The notes beneath the pieces are model-generated. The model ran no database searches, was not told the DNA's origin, and saw only the letters and a program-made list of their open reading frames with translations. 64,000 bases of DNA from Lentisphaeria bacterium (lineage in GTDB: Bacteria; Verrucomicrobiota; Lentisphaeria; Victivallales; Victivallaceae): NCBI GenBank assembly GCA_017504435.1, contig JAFVRD010000041.1:23220-87219 (forward strand), in the 5' to 3' direction. Shown here one piece after another: positions 1-9,059 of this stretch (positions within the stretch are counted from its first letter, which is position 1; every line of letters starts with the position of its first letter). The translations under genes and the position numbers were made by a program.

Positions 1-2127
1 AAATGATGCCGGTGCCGAACTGAATCCATGACACAAACTTGCCGAACCGCCGAAACCGGATTTACCGATCTTATGCACTCCGTTTTCCCACAAAGTCGGG
101 GTGCCGGAATCCAGCATTGCCCCCCAGTGGCGACGGATAAGTTTCAAGGCATCGGCATAATTTCCAGTACTTTCCATGGCATCGAGCAGGAAAATACAGT
201 AATACAATTCAGGAGTCAGCAGCGATTCATCGGTCACTGCCTGACACATTTCTTTGTCCACTCCGGCCAATGCCGCCATCGCATGCGCCAGACGGCTGGT
301 CTCGGTGATCTCAAAATCATCCTGCGGCGGAATACCCAGAGCTTTGAGCAATTCAAACGCTGCGGCGGAACCTTCTGTGGTGTTGACAAAAATTCCCTTG
401 TCTTTCTGATAAAACTCATCCACAGTCTGCTGGAGCATGACATCCAACTGCCGGGAATCAAGATCAAAATTCACCTTGAGTTTGTCCGCCATAAAGATCA
501 TCGCCCGTCCTGCCAGAATATAGAGGAAATTGAGCAGCGAAGTGCCTTTGCCGGAAAATGCCATCCCATTGAGTTCAAAAGACCAATCTACAAAATTCCA
601 GTATTTCAGCGGCGGCCGGATAATACCTTTTTCATCCTTCCACGAAGTAAACCGCGCCATCATCCGCTGCAGCTGACCGAAGTAATCCCGCACCGTTTCT
701 GAATCACCGGTGTGCATATAGTAATCTTTCAACACCAGTGCCAAAGTCAGATCTCCGGAGAGAATCACGTGAAAATCAGTCTTATTTTCATCCAGATCTT
801 CATCTGCCATAGAGGGTGAACAACTGGTAAAAAGATCGTCCCGCCGGCGGGATGAAAAGATCATCCGCATCGCCCGCTGATGAATGCGTTTGTCACCGAA
901 TATTTTGAGCGCAGTACGGTTTTCAATGTAATAATCGTTACAGTAAAAAAGCCGTTCACGCCATGGACAATCAGTAAAAATATCCGTAGTACATGCCGAA
1001 AGAGTCTCTTTGGCAGTTTCCCACAGCCGGTTGAGCTGGTAATCACCGCAGAAAAATTGCCCCCGTTCCGCAAAAGGATAACGCCGGTCAATCGCACGGA
1101 CACTGTGCAGCATTACCGGGGCGGAAATATTACGGAACGTCAACTGGATCAACCGGAAACCGCGCTCCATAAGCACACCGCCGAATTTTTGCCGTCCTCC
1201 TTTGAGGATATAACGCTCGGCAAATTTATAATTCGGGTTGGTATGGGTGTGATCCGCACGCAGCCGGTCGCCGTTATAGAGTTCCTCCTCATAAACGATA
1301 TCCGTGGTGCAGCCATCCGGAGCGGTGACCTCGATCTCTGCAAATCCGGAAATTTCTTTGCCGAAATCCACCACCACTGTCACCCCGCCGCCATCCGGAG
1401 GACACGGCAGCATGATCTCATTATCTCCACCGGCAACGATACCGTAAAGTGCAGCTTCACTGCCGGATGGCAGCGGAAAATGCGGTTCGGCAGTGGAGAT
1501 CACCGCAAATTCCGGATCATTCAAATCACAGGGCGGCACAAATGCCGCTGCCGGAACATCGACCGGCAGCCGGAGCGTTTCCAGCGGCATGGGGATATCG
1601 CGCTTCAGCAATTTTTTGGCATTCAGTGGCGATGAATCCGGAATCAACACTGTTTCCACCGCAGTTCCGGCATCAGCATAACGCAAATCACGCCACTCGG
1701 CATAGCCGGACTGACTGGTAAACAGCGGCCCGTTTTCATGCCACTCCTGCGTACACAGATACATCTGCCAGGAGAGATCAGTTACTGCCAATTCTCCGAT
1801 CGATGCCCGAACCGCCGGAGCAATCGGCTGAGTGGCTTCCACCGGGATCATCATGCAAACACAGAGAATGGAAAAAGTATTCGTCCCTTCACTCAGATAT
1901 GCAGTCACATCATATTCATCATAGTAAGCTATACTCCGGGTCCCGCGCGCCGGACCACGCCCCACATAATTACCGTTGATCTCCAGCAGATAATTGCCGT
2001 CACAGGTCAATTTGACGGTCAATTTATCCGGAATTTCCGATAATTCGATCTGTTTTTCCGCCCGGAAATGACAGGGTTGATGGTTTTCAGCTCCGCCAGG
2101 AGCGATCCAATTGGCTTTCTGAATCAT
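1..2127 (-). CDS. GH78-like alpha-L-rhamnosidase, C-terminus beyond left edge
   Basis: The reading frame is open from the ATG at 2127 to base 1, giving 709 codons without a stop; the C-terminus lies outside the window. There is no signal peptide, so the enzyme probably acts in the cytoplasm on imported rhamnosides. The first 330 or so residues look like the beta-sandwich part of GH78 enzymes and an alpha/alpha barrel follows. Seen directly are TDCPWRER at 385-392, matching the acidic DCPxRER motif of GH78, and LCHGFSSAP at 698-706, matching the conserved late-barrel segment. The start is supported by a consensus promoter 40 bases upstream and an AAAGG site. The gene lies downstream of the 2290-4201 pair but behind a strong terminator, so it is its own unit. 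Other six-hairpin glycosidase families remain possible. Confidence 0.8.
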   Translation of the reverse strand, partial: MIQKANWIAPGGAENHQPCHFRAEKQIELSEIPDKLTVKLTCDGNYLLEINGNYVGRGPARGTRSIAYYDEYDVTAYLSEGTNTFSILCVCMMIPVEATQPIAPAVRASIGELAVTDLSWQMYLCTQEWHENGPLFTSQSGYAEWRDLRYADAGTAVETVLIPDSSPLNAKKLLKRDIPMPLETLRLPVDVPAAAFVPPCDLNDPEFAVISTAEPHFPLPSGSEAALYGIVAGGDNEIMLPCPPDGGGVTVVVDFGKEISGFAEIEVTAPDGCTTDIVYEEELYNGDRLRADHTHTNPNYKFAERYILKGGRQKFGGVLMERGFRLIQLTFRNISAPVMLHSVRAIDRRYPFAERGQFFCGDYQLNRLWETAKETLSACTTDIFTDCPWRERLFYCNDYYIENRTALKIFGDKRIHQRAMRMIFSSRRRDDLFTSCSPSMADEDLDENKTDFHVILSGDLTLALVLKDYYMHTGDSETVRDYFGQLQRMMARFTSWKDEKGIIRPPLKYWNFVDWSFELNGMAFSGKGTSLLNFLYILAGRAMIFMADKLKVNFDLDSRQLDVMLQQTVDEFYQKDKGIFVNTTEGSAAAFELLKALGIPPQDDFEITETSRLAHAMAALAGVDKEMCQAVTDESLLTPELYYCIFLLDAMESTGNYADALKLIRRHWGAMLDSGTPTLWENGVHKIGKSGFGGSASLCHGFSSAPASF

Positions 2128-2166
2128 AAAAACGACCTTTCAATATGATTTTAACTGCTTCCCAAT

Positions 2167-2195
2167 AATATACTGTCATAAAAGCGGTTTTTCAA
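2167..2195 (-). promoter_or_regulatory. Promoter of the rhamnosidase gene
   Basis: On the minus strand TTGAAA (2195-2190), a 17-base spacer and TATATT (2172-2167) precede the ATG at 2127. A dyad CGGTT/AACCG at 2185-2198 overlaps the -35 box and could be an operator. Confidence 0.7.
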
Positions 2196-2211
2196 CCGGA
2201 ACGCCCACCGC

Positions 2212-2257
2212 GAAAAAAATATCCGCAGATTTTCCATTGAACAGGAAAATCTGCGGA
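2212..2257 (-). terminator. Intrinsic terminator of the TIM-barrel/Gfo-Idh operon
   Basis: A perfect 13-bp inverted repeat (2223-2235 with 2244-2256, 8-base loop) is followed on the minus strand by a run of seven T (2219-2213). It ends transcription coming from 2290 and isolates the rhamnosidase gene. Confidence 0.85.
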
Positions 2258-2289
2258 ATGATCCACCGGTCTGTATATCCGGACAAGTT

Positions 2290-3156
2290 TTATTTGCCGA
2301 AAAGTTCAACCATTTTGGCAGCGGTGACTTTGGCAAGTGCTTCATCCGGCAGCACCAGATCAGGCAAACGGCAGAAGGGGATCATTTCGGCGGTAAGCGC
2401 GCCGGTGTAATTGATCGCCTGCAGAGCCGATTTCAACGCCTCAAAATCGACCTCTCCGACCAGAATATCATCGCCGAAACCATGCAGGCCGCCGGCGCAA
2501 TCCGTTTCGGTAAAGTTTTTGATGTGAACCGCTTTGACATAATCTCCGAGGATCTCCACATAATCCTGCGGTCTGCCGTAGATACAGCAGTTGGCAACGT
2601 CAAAGTAGATACCGATTTTTTTGCTATTGAATTGATCGAGGAAAAATTTCCACTCCATCGGGGAGAGCAAAAATCGGTTCCAGACATTTTCCAATGCGAT
2701 ATTGACATTCAATTCCTCAGCAAGCACCAGCAATTCGCGGATGGATTTGGTGGCATTCGCCCAGGCATTTTTATAACTGATCACCGGGCGATCCGGCTCC
2801 CATGCCACCCGGGTGGCTCCGGGAATGACCAGAATGGTCTTTGCGCCGATCCAATTGGCAATGCGGATATATTTTTTGCCGAATTCCAAAGCCTGCTGAC
2901 GTTCCGTTTCATCATCGGCACTCAAAGAGCAGCCCCAGAAAAATCCGCTTGCCAAAGTACGCAGACCGATATTCTTTTCTGCAGCGTAAGCGGCAATTTT
3001 GCGGCATTCAGCTTCGGTAATGTCGATATTAAGAGCATCGCCAACGGTCAATTCGATCCCGTCCAAACCCTGTTCAACTGCGAAATCAATGAATTCATAC
3101 GGAGTTTTCTCTCCGGTAAATCCGCCGTATACCCAGTAATTGAGAGCCTTATACAT
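2290..3156 (-). CDS. Sugar phosphate isomerase/epimerase-like TIM-barrel protein
   Basis: This 288-residue protein belongs to the xylose-isomerase-like TIM-barrel superfamily (the IolE/IolI and hydroxypyruvate-isomerase type). Visible family traits are the N-terminal GLDGIELTVGD segment, a central IALENVWNRF with the conserved Glu, YFDVANCC, the VHIKNF strand and a C-terminal ALTAEMIPF. These acidic and His residues normally bind the divalent metal. The ATG at 3156 has a strong GGAGGT site and overlaps the end of the upstream dehydrogenase gene by 8 bases, so the two are translationally coupled. The pairing with a Gfo/Idh enzyme suggests successive oxidation and isomerisation of a sugar or inositol; the substrate cannot be read from sequence. 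Confidence 0.8.
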   Translation of the reverse strand: MYKALNYWVYGGFTGEKTPYEFIDFAVEQGLDGIELTVGDALNIDITEAECRKIAAYAAEKNIGLRTLASGFFWGCSLSADDETERQQALEFGKKYIRIANWIGAKTILVIPGATRVAWEPDRPVISYKNAWANATKSIRELLVLAEELNVNIALENVWNRFLLSPMEWKFFLDQFNSKKIGIYFDVANCCIYGRPQDYVEILGDYVKAVHIKNFTETDCAGGLHGFGDDILVGEVDFEALKSALQAINYTGALTAEMIPFCRLPDLVLPDEALAKVTAAKMVELFGK

Positions 3157-4201
3157 ATTTCACCTCCACCGGAAGTTTGCTGTCTACTGAATTTATTTCC
3201 GCCATGACCACTGCCAGAGAACTGAACACCGATTCCGGAGTCTGATAACGGTCAGGAGTTACATTGTCCCGGACACAATCGGTAAAGTATTTCAATTCGC
3301 GGTGCCAGCCGGTGGGCAGTGAGGCATCTCCGGTATCCGGGGTTTCGACTTTACCGCAATTCCAGTACAGATGATAGCCGGAAGCATCAAGTTTCAATGT
3401 ACCTTTTTCGCAGATGATCTGGAAACTCATCTCAAACGGAACATTGCCGGGAGCGCACCAGCCGCCTTCGGCAGTGATGAATTTTTTATCGGCATAATCA
3501 TAAGAGGTGATAATGTGATCCACTCCGTTGTCGCTGACCAATCCGCGTACACCGGCACTGCGGACGGAAACCGGATTGCCGAAGAAATAGCAGACCAGAT
3601 CGGTATCATGAGTGTGCAGATCAAGTGCCGCACCGCCGGACATCTCATCACACATGAACCAGTTGTTCCAGGCATTGCCGTCCACACTGGGGGAAAGACG
3701 GCGGAACAATGCTGATTTCACCGCACCGAGTTTGCCGGAATCAACGATTTCTTTGGCACTGGCATATTCGGGCCAGGCGCGAACACACATGCCGACGTTG
3801 AAAAATTTACCGGCATTTCTGACTGCATCGCGGATGACGGAAATTTCTTCCAGCGTGCGGCAGAGGGGTTTTTCTGAAAATACATGACGACCGGCTTTGA
3901 GAGCCGCAAGGATGTATTCGGTATGTTTGGGAGTCGGCACGCAAATGTCGATCATATCAACATCAGCTTTGGCGATCAATTCCAGAGCGTCTTCATAAAC
4001 CGCCACTCCGGTCATATCCAGCGGTGCAGAGTTATCTCCGCCGCCGATATTGCCGACAACTTTGCTCACATCTCCGCTGCGTTTGGCAGCATCAACATCT
4101 GCCAATGCCACAACTTTCACTCCCGGCAGAGATTCATAAATGCGCCAGTGGGTGCTGCCCATGAATCCCAGACCGATCAAACCGACTTTTACTTCTTTCA
4201 T
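3149..4201 (-). CDS. Gfo/Idh/MocA family oxidoreductase
   Basis: A 350-residue NAD(P)-dependent sugar or inositol dehydrogenase. The N-terminus carries the Rossmann segment GLIGLGFMGSTHWR, then DIDICVPTPKH-like strands (seen as IDICVPTPKH) and the family signature SEKPLCRTLEE, whose Lys is the usual catalytic residue. LDLHTHDTDLVCYFFG in the second half resembles the family's H-D-x-D region that binds substrate. It is the first gene of a two-gene unit with the TIM-barrel gene, reads away from the PocR-AraC gene and starts 54 bases from a good promoter. The divergent regulator is the obvious candidate controller. Substrate unknown. Confidence 0.88.
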   Translation of the reverse strand: MKEVKVGLIGLGFMGSTHWRIYESLPGVKVVALADVDAAKRSGDVSKVVGNIGGGDNSAPLDMTGVAVYEDALELIAKADVDMIDICVPTPKHTEYILAALKAGRHVFSEKPLCRTLEEISVIRDAVRNAGKFFNVGMCVRAWPEYASAKEIVDSGKLGAVKSALFRRLSPSVDGNAWNNWFMCDEMSGGAALDLHTHDTDLVCYFFGNPVSVRSAGVRGLVSDNGVDHIITSYDYADKKFITAEGGWCAPGNVPFEMSFQIICEKGTLKLDASGYHLYWNCGKVETPDTGDASLPTGWHRELKYFTDCVRDNVTPDRYQTPESVFSSLAVVMAEINSVDSKLPVEVKYV

Positions 4202-4254
4202 AACCGTGACCTTTCATGTTGAAATGGTTATTGCATAAACTGTGTCAGTTGTAT

Positions 4255-4283
4255 ATTATAGTACGGTTCGGTGAAGAAAACAA
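4255..4283 (-). promoter_or_regulatory. Promoter of the Gfo/Idh gene
   Basis: Minus-strand TTGTTT (4283-4278), 17 bases, TATAAT (4260-4255), with the start codon at 4201. It lies in the 170-base gap shared with the divergent AraC-type gene. Confidence 0.6.
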
Positions 4284-4371
4284 TGGATTTTCCGGCTTTG
4301 TGGTGGATTTTTCAGCAAAATATGCTATTTTATACAAGTATATATCTGATTTCATGGAGAATAAATATATC

Positions 4372-5190
4372 ATGACTGCTCCGATTTCGCTTGATCTGCT
4401 GCTCAGTGATGAAGTTTGCCGTTTGCTGGACAGTTTTGCCGCGGCAATGAAAATCCAAGTGGTCTTTTATTCACGCGACGGAAAAATATTACGCCGGGGA
4501 CGTTCATTCAGCAACAGTGCCTACTGCGACGCCATGCAGAAACAGTTTTTTGACAGCGAAAAATGCATCGCGCTGGATAAAGCCATGCAGAAACGCTCTC
4601 TGGAAAGCGGCGAAGTATGTTGTTACCGCTGCCACGCCGGTTTGAATGAATTGATCGCCCCGGTGCGTATTTTCGGTAAAATTGCCGGATTCATCATGTT
4701 CGGACAATTCCGTACCGATCCGGAACCGCCGCCATTCACCCGCGGATATCCGGAAGTGCAGAAAAATTTTTACGCATTGCCGTTTTTTGCGCCGGAAGAC
4801 ACCGGCAGTCTGGAAGATATGGCAAAAATTCTGCTGGATTATATCGCCGCCAAAGAGTTGATCTCTGCTCCCGGCAGCTTCCGTTACCAGAAATTGCTCT
4901 ACTTTATAGAGGGACATCTGGATGAAAAAATCACCCTCCATCAGGCGGCAAAACATTTGAATATCAGTGATTCATCGCTGAGTCACTTCCTGCGCGCGGA
5001 ACACAACACTTCCTTCAAGGAACTGCTCATCTCCAAAAAATTGGATGCCGCAGAAAAAATCCTGCGTACCGATCCGGCAGTCACGATCGCCGAAGCAGCC
5101 CGGCAGGCCGGATTTGATGATCCGCACTACTTTTCCCGTTTGTACCGGAAAAAAAGAGGCGTTGCCCCGTCTGCCAATTTCCGGCGGTAA
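4372..5190 (+). CDS. AraC family regulator with PocR sensory domain
   Basis: The 272-residue protein has an N-terminal PocR-type ligand domain (about 8-160) with its typical cysteines (C52, C65, C83, C84, C87), the CHAGLNE segment and the AGFIMFGQFRT strand. A C-terminal AraC DNA-binding domain (about 175-272) follows, with two helix-turn-helix units, the second being AEAARQAGFDDPHYFSRLY. The frame stays open upstream to 4216, but the ATG at 4372 is preferred: GGAGA lies upstream of it and the PocR fold begins right after. PocR domains are known to sense small diols and sugars. The gene is divergent from the Gfo/Idh and TIM-barrel pair, which it probably regulates (inference). An in-frame ATG at 4354 is the alternative start. 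Confidence 0.85.
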   Translation: MTAPISLDLLLSDEVCRLLDSFAAAMKIQVVFYSRDGKILRRGRSFSNSAYCDAMQKQFFDSEKCIALDKAMQKRSLESGEVCCYRCHAGLNELIAPVRIFGKIAGFIMFGQFRTDPEPPPFTRGYPEVQKNFYALPFFAPEDTGSLEDMAKILLDYIAAKELISAPGSFRYQKLLYFIEGHLDEKITLHQAAKHLNISDSSLSHFLRAEHNTSFKELLISKKLDAAEKILRTDPAVTIAEAARQAGFDDPHYFSRLYRKKRGVAPSANFRR

Positions 5191-5240
5191 ATCCTTTTGT
5201 TCAATTGTTTAATTCAAAGCCACATTCCCGATAAAAAAAT

Positions 5241-5279
5241 ATTCAGGAGAAGGAAAATTTTTCTTCCCTTCTCCCGAAT
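5241..5279. terminator. Bidirectional stem-loop between convergent genes
   Basis: An inverted repeat of ATTC, A/G mismatch and GGAGAAGG against CCTTCTCC plus GAAT, with A- and T-rich inner arms, sits between the convergent ends at 5190 and 5340. No clear T run follows on either side, so efficiency is uncertain. Confidence 0.5.
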
Positions 5280-5339
5280 CATCATTTCTTTTCACTTGTC
5301 ACGGCACAACTGCCGTCCTTAAGCAAAAGAGAGTGTTTT

Positions 5340-8231
5340 TTACAGCGGCCGGAGACTTAATTCACTGATTTCTCCGACAAAACCTCTGCCGTCAGCATCC
5401 ATTCCCACCGACAATGCCTGCGGATAAAGCTGATGTCCGGAACACGGGATCGCCGTTCCGGGGACGCCATTGGTGAATATCTGCATCGTTTTCTGATCGA
5501 ACCGGACTTTTATTTCCGCAGTTTCACCGGATTTCAATTTGGTGTGTCCCATTGCTTTGACGACCGGACGGACAGCCGCATTGGCACGGTAAAATTCCGC
5601 CATCGGTACACCTTTTTTCAGTACCAGCCGGAATCCGGCATGACTGCAGGAAAGCAGAGTGCGGGTACCGTTGACTTTTACGGGAGCACACTTCACGGTC
5701 AATTCAAAGCCGCTGTACGGATAAATGGTATTCGGCGGGAAAGCGACATTCTGTTTGCCGTTGAATTTCCAGACATATTTTCCGTTCTCTTTCAAGACCG
5801 TTTCCGCCGCACCGTTGTGATTATCATCCAGTTTGCGCATATAGTAGATCGCAATATTTCCATAACCGCCTTCAGCATAGAAACGCATATGATTGGCGAT
5901 AGATGCCAAGCCGCCTGCCAGACCGGTAAGCTGATTGCCGCCGCTGTTTTTCATGACTGCACCGAATTCAGGAGAAATGAAAAACTTTATCGGAGTGAGC
6001 AATGCGGCATCACAGGAGACCCGGACCGCTTTTTTATCGGCAAAATCAAATGCGGAAAATTCAGCCTTTTTGCCGGACGGTTTGAAAATCGTCACCGGAA
6101 TACTGCGGTAAGTGCGGAATTTTTTATCGATCGCTTCAATAAAATAGACCGACTGAGGCAGAGACGGTGAAGTGATAATTGAAAACTCCACCTCTTTTTT
6201 GCCGGAACTCTCCGGAATGCTTACCGGATAGTTGTTATGCTCAAATATAATGTGGCTCATGCCCTCTCCGGCAACGGCAAAAATACGTTTTTTCACAATA
6301 TCTTTGACCTTGATCCTGCCGTCAAAGAGCCGGGTGGAAAATTTCGGAGATGTCAAGCCCAGATTCACGTCGATCTCCGCTGTATCCAGAGAAGCACGGT
6401 CAAATGAGAAAACCATTTTCCGGGAATTCATACTGCTCGGGAAAACTCCGGTGAGATCCCAGCCGTCCGGCTGCTGAATCAGATATTTTGGTTCTTTCGG
6501 ATGCCATGCACCGCACTGCAGATTTTTGGCACCGAGAATACGGATCTTGCCGTCAAATTTGATATTGACCCGGGGTTTGGCAAATGCCGTGATCTTGATG
6601 ACCACCCGGTCAGATGTTTCGCGGAAACGCGGATCATCATTGTCGATCCAGATCTCCGCGCCGCTGTCCAGAACAGTGACCTGATTCAGCGGTTCTTCTG
6701 AAGAGATTTTGCCATCCACCCGCACTTTACCGTTATCCAGAGGAGTGACCTGCAGTGTGGTGGAACATTTGGCAAGATCGCGGATCGGATGTTTGAACCA
6801 CTTGTTATCACCGTTATAATTGGCACGCAACTCAATGGGGGTAAATCCATCAGCAAATGTACGGTCACCGATTTTCAGCTCAGGAATGAGCAAATGGGAA
6901 TCCAGTATATCCGCGACTTTGACATTGAAACGCAATTCATCAAGTTTCTGATTATCCAGTTTGCCGTTGAAAGTACGAATGGTCTTGCCGGAAAGATCTT
7001 TCAGCGTCAGTGTGACCGGCAGCATTTCAGCTTTGGCATTGCCGGGACAGGGAACATTGACGATTTCCATATCCAGATTTTCTCCGGCGACCAGCACGCG
7101 CCGGTAAGAAAGAATGACATCCGGAACACTCACATCATCGCCCGGCAGCGGCGGCAGAAGTTTGCCCTGCGCGACACCGGCAAAGTAACGGATGATGCGG
7201 CGGGTGGAGAAACCGTTGGCAAGTGTCGGACGGAAATGGGTGTTTTCATTTTCCTCATCCCACTCCACCAGATTGACAACATCAGCTTTGGCTTTCACAG
7301 CACTGCCGACTGTACCGCGCAGCATGGAAGTGCCGCCGCAGTTATAGGTATATGAGCCTTTGACATAAAAGTTTTCATGTCCGACTTTGGTGCCCCATGC
7401 CAGCAATTTATTCTTGAACTCATCTTCACTGAGAATACCATTCAGCAGCGGGATCATCACATTTTCAGTAAAAGCCAGGTCAAAATAGCGGTTTATGTCA
7501 AGAGCCGGATAGTTGTAATAGTATCCGTCCACACATCTCAGCCATTTCCGGATGATTTCCGCGAGTTCCTCGACTTCTGCCGCAGTAATGGTGGTTTTGT
7601 TGTTGCCGATGAGATTGCGGGGCAGATTGTGCATGGGCAGAAAAAGGAAAATATCCCCGTATTTGGCGGTCAGAGCTTTTTTGAGATTGACCCAGTATTC
7701 AGGGTCATCCGTTCCGGAGTAGGTGGTGATAACAAATTTGCCGTTGAAACGGTAAACCTGCGGACATTTGATCATTTCATCCACGATGGGGATGTTTTTT
7801 TCCACGGTGAAATTCTTGATGAATTCAGGCAGAATGGTCATGGTATATCCCGGAGTCCCGGAAACAGTAAACAAGTAGGGACGGTTTTTGGTGCCGGGGA
7901 AGAACGCAAATCCGTCGATCCCGTAATCACGAACCGCACCATGCAGAACTTTCCACACCGCCGGATTGATAAAATTGCCGTCGTTGAATTTCTGCAGCGA
8001 CGTATCCTGCATCAGCGGACGGTCAGTCCAGCGATGCAGATAATCATTCCGTTGAGGACCGTATTTAAGCTGGGATCTGGTAAAAATCGCAGTCCGTCCG
8101 GTACGCGGGGCATAATTTTTGCCTTTCTCGGCATACTTTGCCAATACTGCCCTGGCTCCGGCATCCGGAACCGGAGCAGCATTTGCCAATACGGCAGCAA
8201 AGGCTGTAAGAGTCAATAAAATCCGTTTCAT
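5340..8231 (-). CDS. Large secreted glycoside hydrolase-like protein (GH71/GH99-like) with LamG-type C-terminus
   Basis: A 963-residue exported protein. Residues 1-19 form a signal peptide cut after ANA. Residues of roughly 30-350 resemble the TIM barrel of GH71/GH99-type endoglycosidases, including YGIDGFAFFPG near 100 and repeated Trp/Tyr-rich strands; this assignment is tentative. The middle is a series of beta-sandwich segments, and the last 140 residues look like a concanavalin/LamG module ending in GFVGEISELSLRPL. It is the second gene of a unit with the small sugar-binding-like protein upstream (28-base gap, AGGGG site), so both probably work outside the cell on the same polysaccharide. 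I cannot point to the catalytic acids with certainty. Confidence 0.65.
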   Translation of the reverse strand: MKRILLTLTAFAAVLANAAPVPDAGARAVLAKYAEKGKNYAPRTGRTAIFTRSQLKYGPQRNDYLHRWTDRPLMQDTSLQKFNDGNFINPAVWKVLHGAVRDYGIDGFAFFPGTKNRPYLFTVSGTPGYTMTILPEFIKNFTVEKNIPIVDEMIKCPQVYRFNGKFVITTYSGTDDPEYWVNLKKALTAKYGDIFLFLPMHNLPRNLIGNNKTTITAAEVEELAEIIRKWLRCVDGYYYNYPALDINRYFDLAFTENVMIPLLNGILSEDEFKNKLLAWGTKVGHENFYVKGSYTYNCGGTSMLRGTVGSAVKAKADVVNLVEWDEENENTHFRPTLANGFSTRRIIRYFAGVAQGKLLPPLPGDDVSVPDVILSYRRVLVAGENLDMEIVNVPCPGNAKAEMLPVTLTLKDLSGKTIRTFNGKLDNQKLDELRFNVKVADILDSHLLIPELKIGDRTFADGFTPIELRANYNGDNKWFKHPIRDLAKCSTTLQVTPLDNGKVRVDGKISSEEPLNQVTVLDSGAEIWIDNDDPRFRETSDRVVIKITAFAKPRVNIKFDGKIRILGAKNLQCGAWHPKEPKYLIQQPDGWDLTGVFPSSMNSRKMVFSFDRASLDTAEIDVNLGLTSPKFSTRLFDGRIKVKDIVKKRIFAVAGEGMSHIIFEHNNYPVSIPESSGKKEVEFSIITSPSLPQSVYFIEAIDKKFRTYRSIPVTIFKPSGKKAEFSAFDFADKKAVRVSCDAALLTPIKFFISPEFGAVMKNSGGNQLTGLAGGLASIANHMRFYAEGGYGNIAIYYMRKLDDNHNGAAETVLKENGKYVWKFNGKQNVAFPPNTIYPYSGFELTVKCAPVKVNGTRTLLSCSHAGFRLVLKKGVPMAEFYRANAAVRPVVKAMGHTKLKSGETAEIKVRFDQKTMQIFTNGVPGTAIPCSGHQLYPQALSVGMDADGRGFVGEISELSLRPL

Positions 8232-8259
8232 TTTCGGTAAATCCCCTGATTATTACAAA

Positions 8260-8823
8260 TTATTTTGCCAGTTTTGCCTGGAACGTAACGGTCACTTTTT
8301 CATCCGTGGTCACATAAAGATTCTGAGACACGATACCGGAACCGTAAAATGTCTGAGCGCAATTTTTACCCTCGGCAGCACCGGAAGTAAGCAGTTTGGC
8401 GTTTTTTCCGAAACGCCATGCCGCCGGGATAGCACCATTTTTGAGGGTTTCAAAACCGCCGTTCTGGAATCTGGCTCCGGTGACCTGCACATCATCAATG
8501 ATGACCGGCACGATATTTTTGGTATTTTTGGAACCGGGGGTGTGGAAAAAAATGGTGACCCGTCCGTCCTCTTCCGGCATGAAAGAAACGGTGAATTTCT
8601 GGTATTCCGCGGTCAATTTTTTATCATCAGAATAAATAAATGCTCTGGTAATACCTTCTTTGACACCTTTAGGAGCCTGAACGGCAATTTTCATGCCTTC
8701 AGAGAGCTGGATGTCCGCCATGGTAACATCTTTGACTCCGCGGAGGTCCAGCCGGAATGATTCGACAGCATGCGCCGAAACGATCCCGGCAAACAAAGCA
8801 ATAGTCAGTAATACTTTTTTCAT
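8260..8823 (-). CDS. Secreted jelly-roll (carbohydrate-binding-like) protein
   Basis: This 187-residue protein has a signal peptide (MKKVLLTIALFAGIVSAHA) and one beta-jelly-roll domain. The segment NGGFE followed by IPAAW is the usual opening of CBM4/9-like and galactose-binding-like domains. The frame is open upstream to 9093, but the ATG at 8823 is certain: it has AGGAG at the right spacing and begins the signal peptide. The gene precedes the 963-residue glycosidase-like gene in the same unit and probably supplies substrate binding or cell-surface capture. There is no catalytic signature. Confidence 0.7.
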   Translation of the reverse strand: MKKVLLTIALFAGIVSAHAVESFRLDLRGVKDVTMADIQLSEGMKIAVQAPKGVKEGITRAFIYSDDKKLTAEYQKFTVSFMPEEDGRVTIFFHTPGSKNTKNIVPVIIDDVQVTGARFQNGGFETLKNGAIPAAWRFGKNAKLLTSGAAEGKNCAQTFYGSGIVSQNLYVTTDEKVTVTFQAKLAK

Positions 8824-8884
8824 GATTTTCTCCTTTTGAATTTTTGTGAATACCTTAAGTGGCAGAATTCCCGCCTTCGCATTT

Positions 8885-8913
8885 AGTATACCGCATAAAA
8901 GGCAAAAAAGCAA
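8885..8913 (-). promoter_or_regulatory. Promoter of the jelly-roll/glycosidase unit
   Basis: Minus-strand TTGCTT (8913-8908), 17 bases, TATACT (8890-8885), 62 bases before the ATG at 8823. Confidence 0.5.
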
Positions 8914-8966
8914 TGGCAGAAGTGACATTGTATATGACAATTTTGTCAAAATCGTCCAAAACACAC

Positions 8967-8995
8967 TTGCAATAACACATGCCGGCATGTATTGT
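8967..8995 (+). promoter_or_regulatory. Promoter of the cupin-AraC gene with palindromic spacer
   Basis: TTGCAA (8967-8972), 17 bases, TATTGT (8990-8995). A perfect 14-base palindrome, ACATGCCGGCATGT, at 8977-8990 fills most of the spacer and is a candidate operator for autoregulation. Confidence 0.4.
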
Positions 8996-9059
8996 ATAAA
9001 GCGGAGGTTCTGCGGAAATTCCGACTGGATCTTTTCACAACCAAATGGGACGGCAATAA

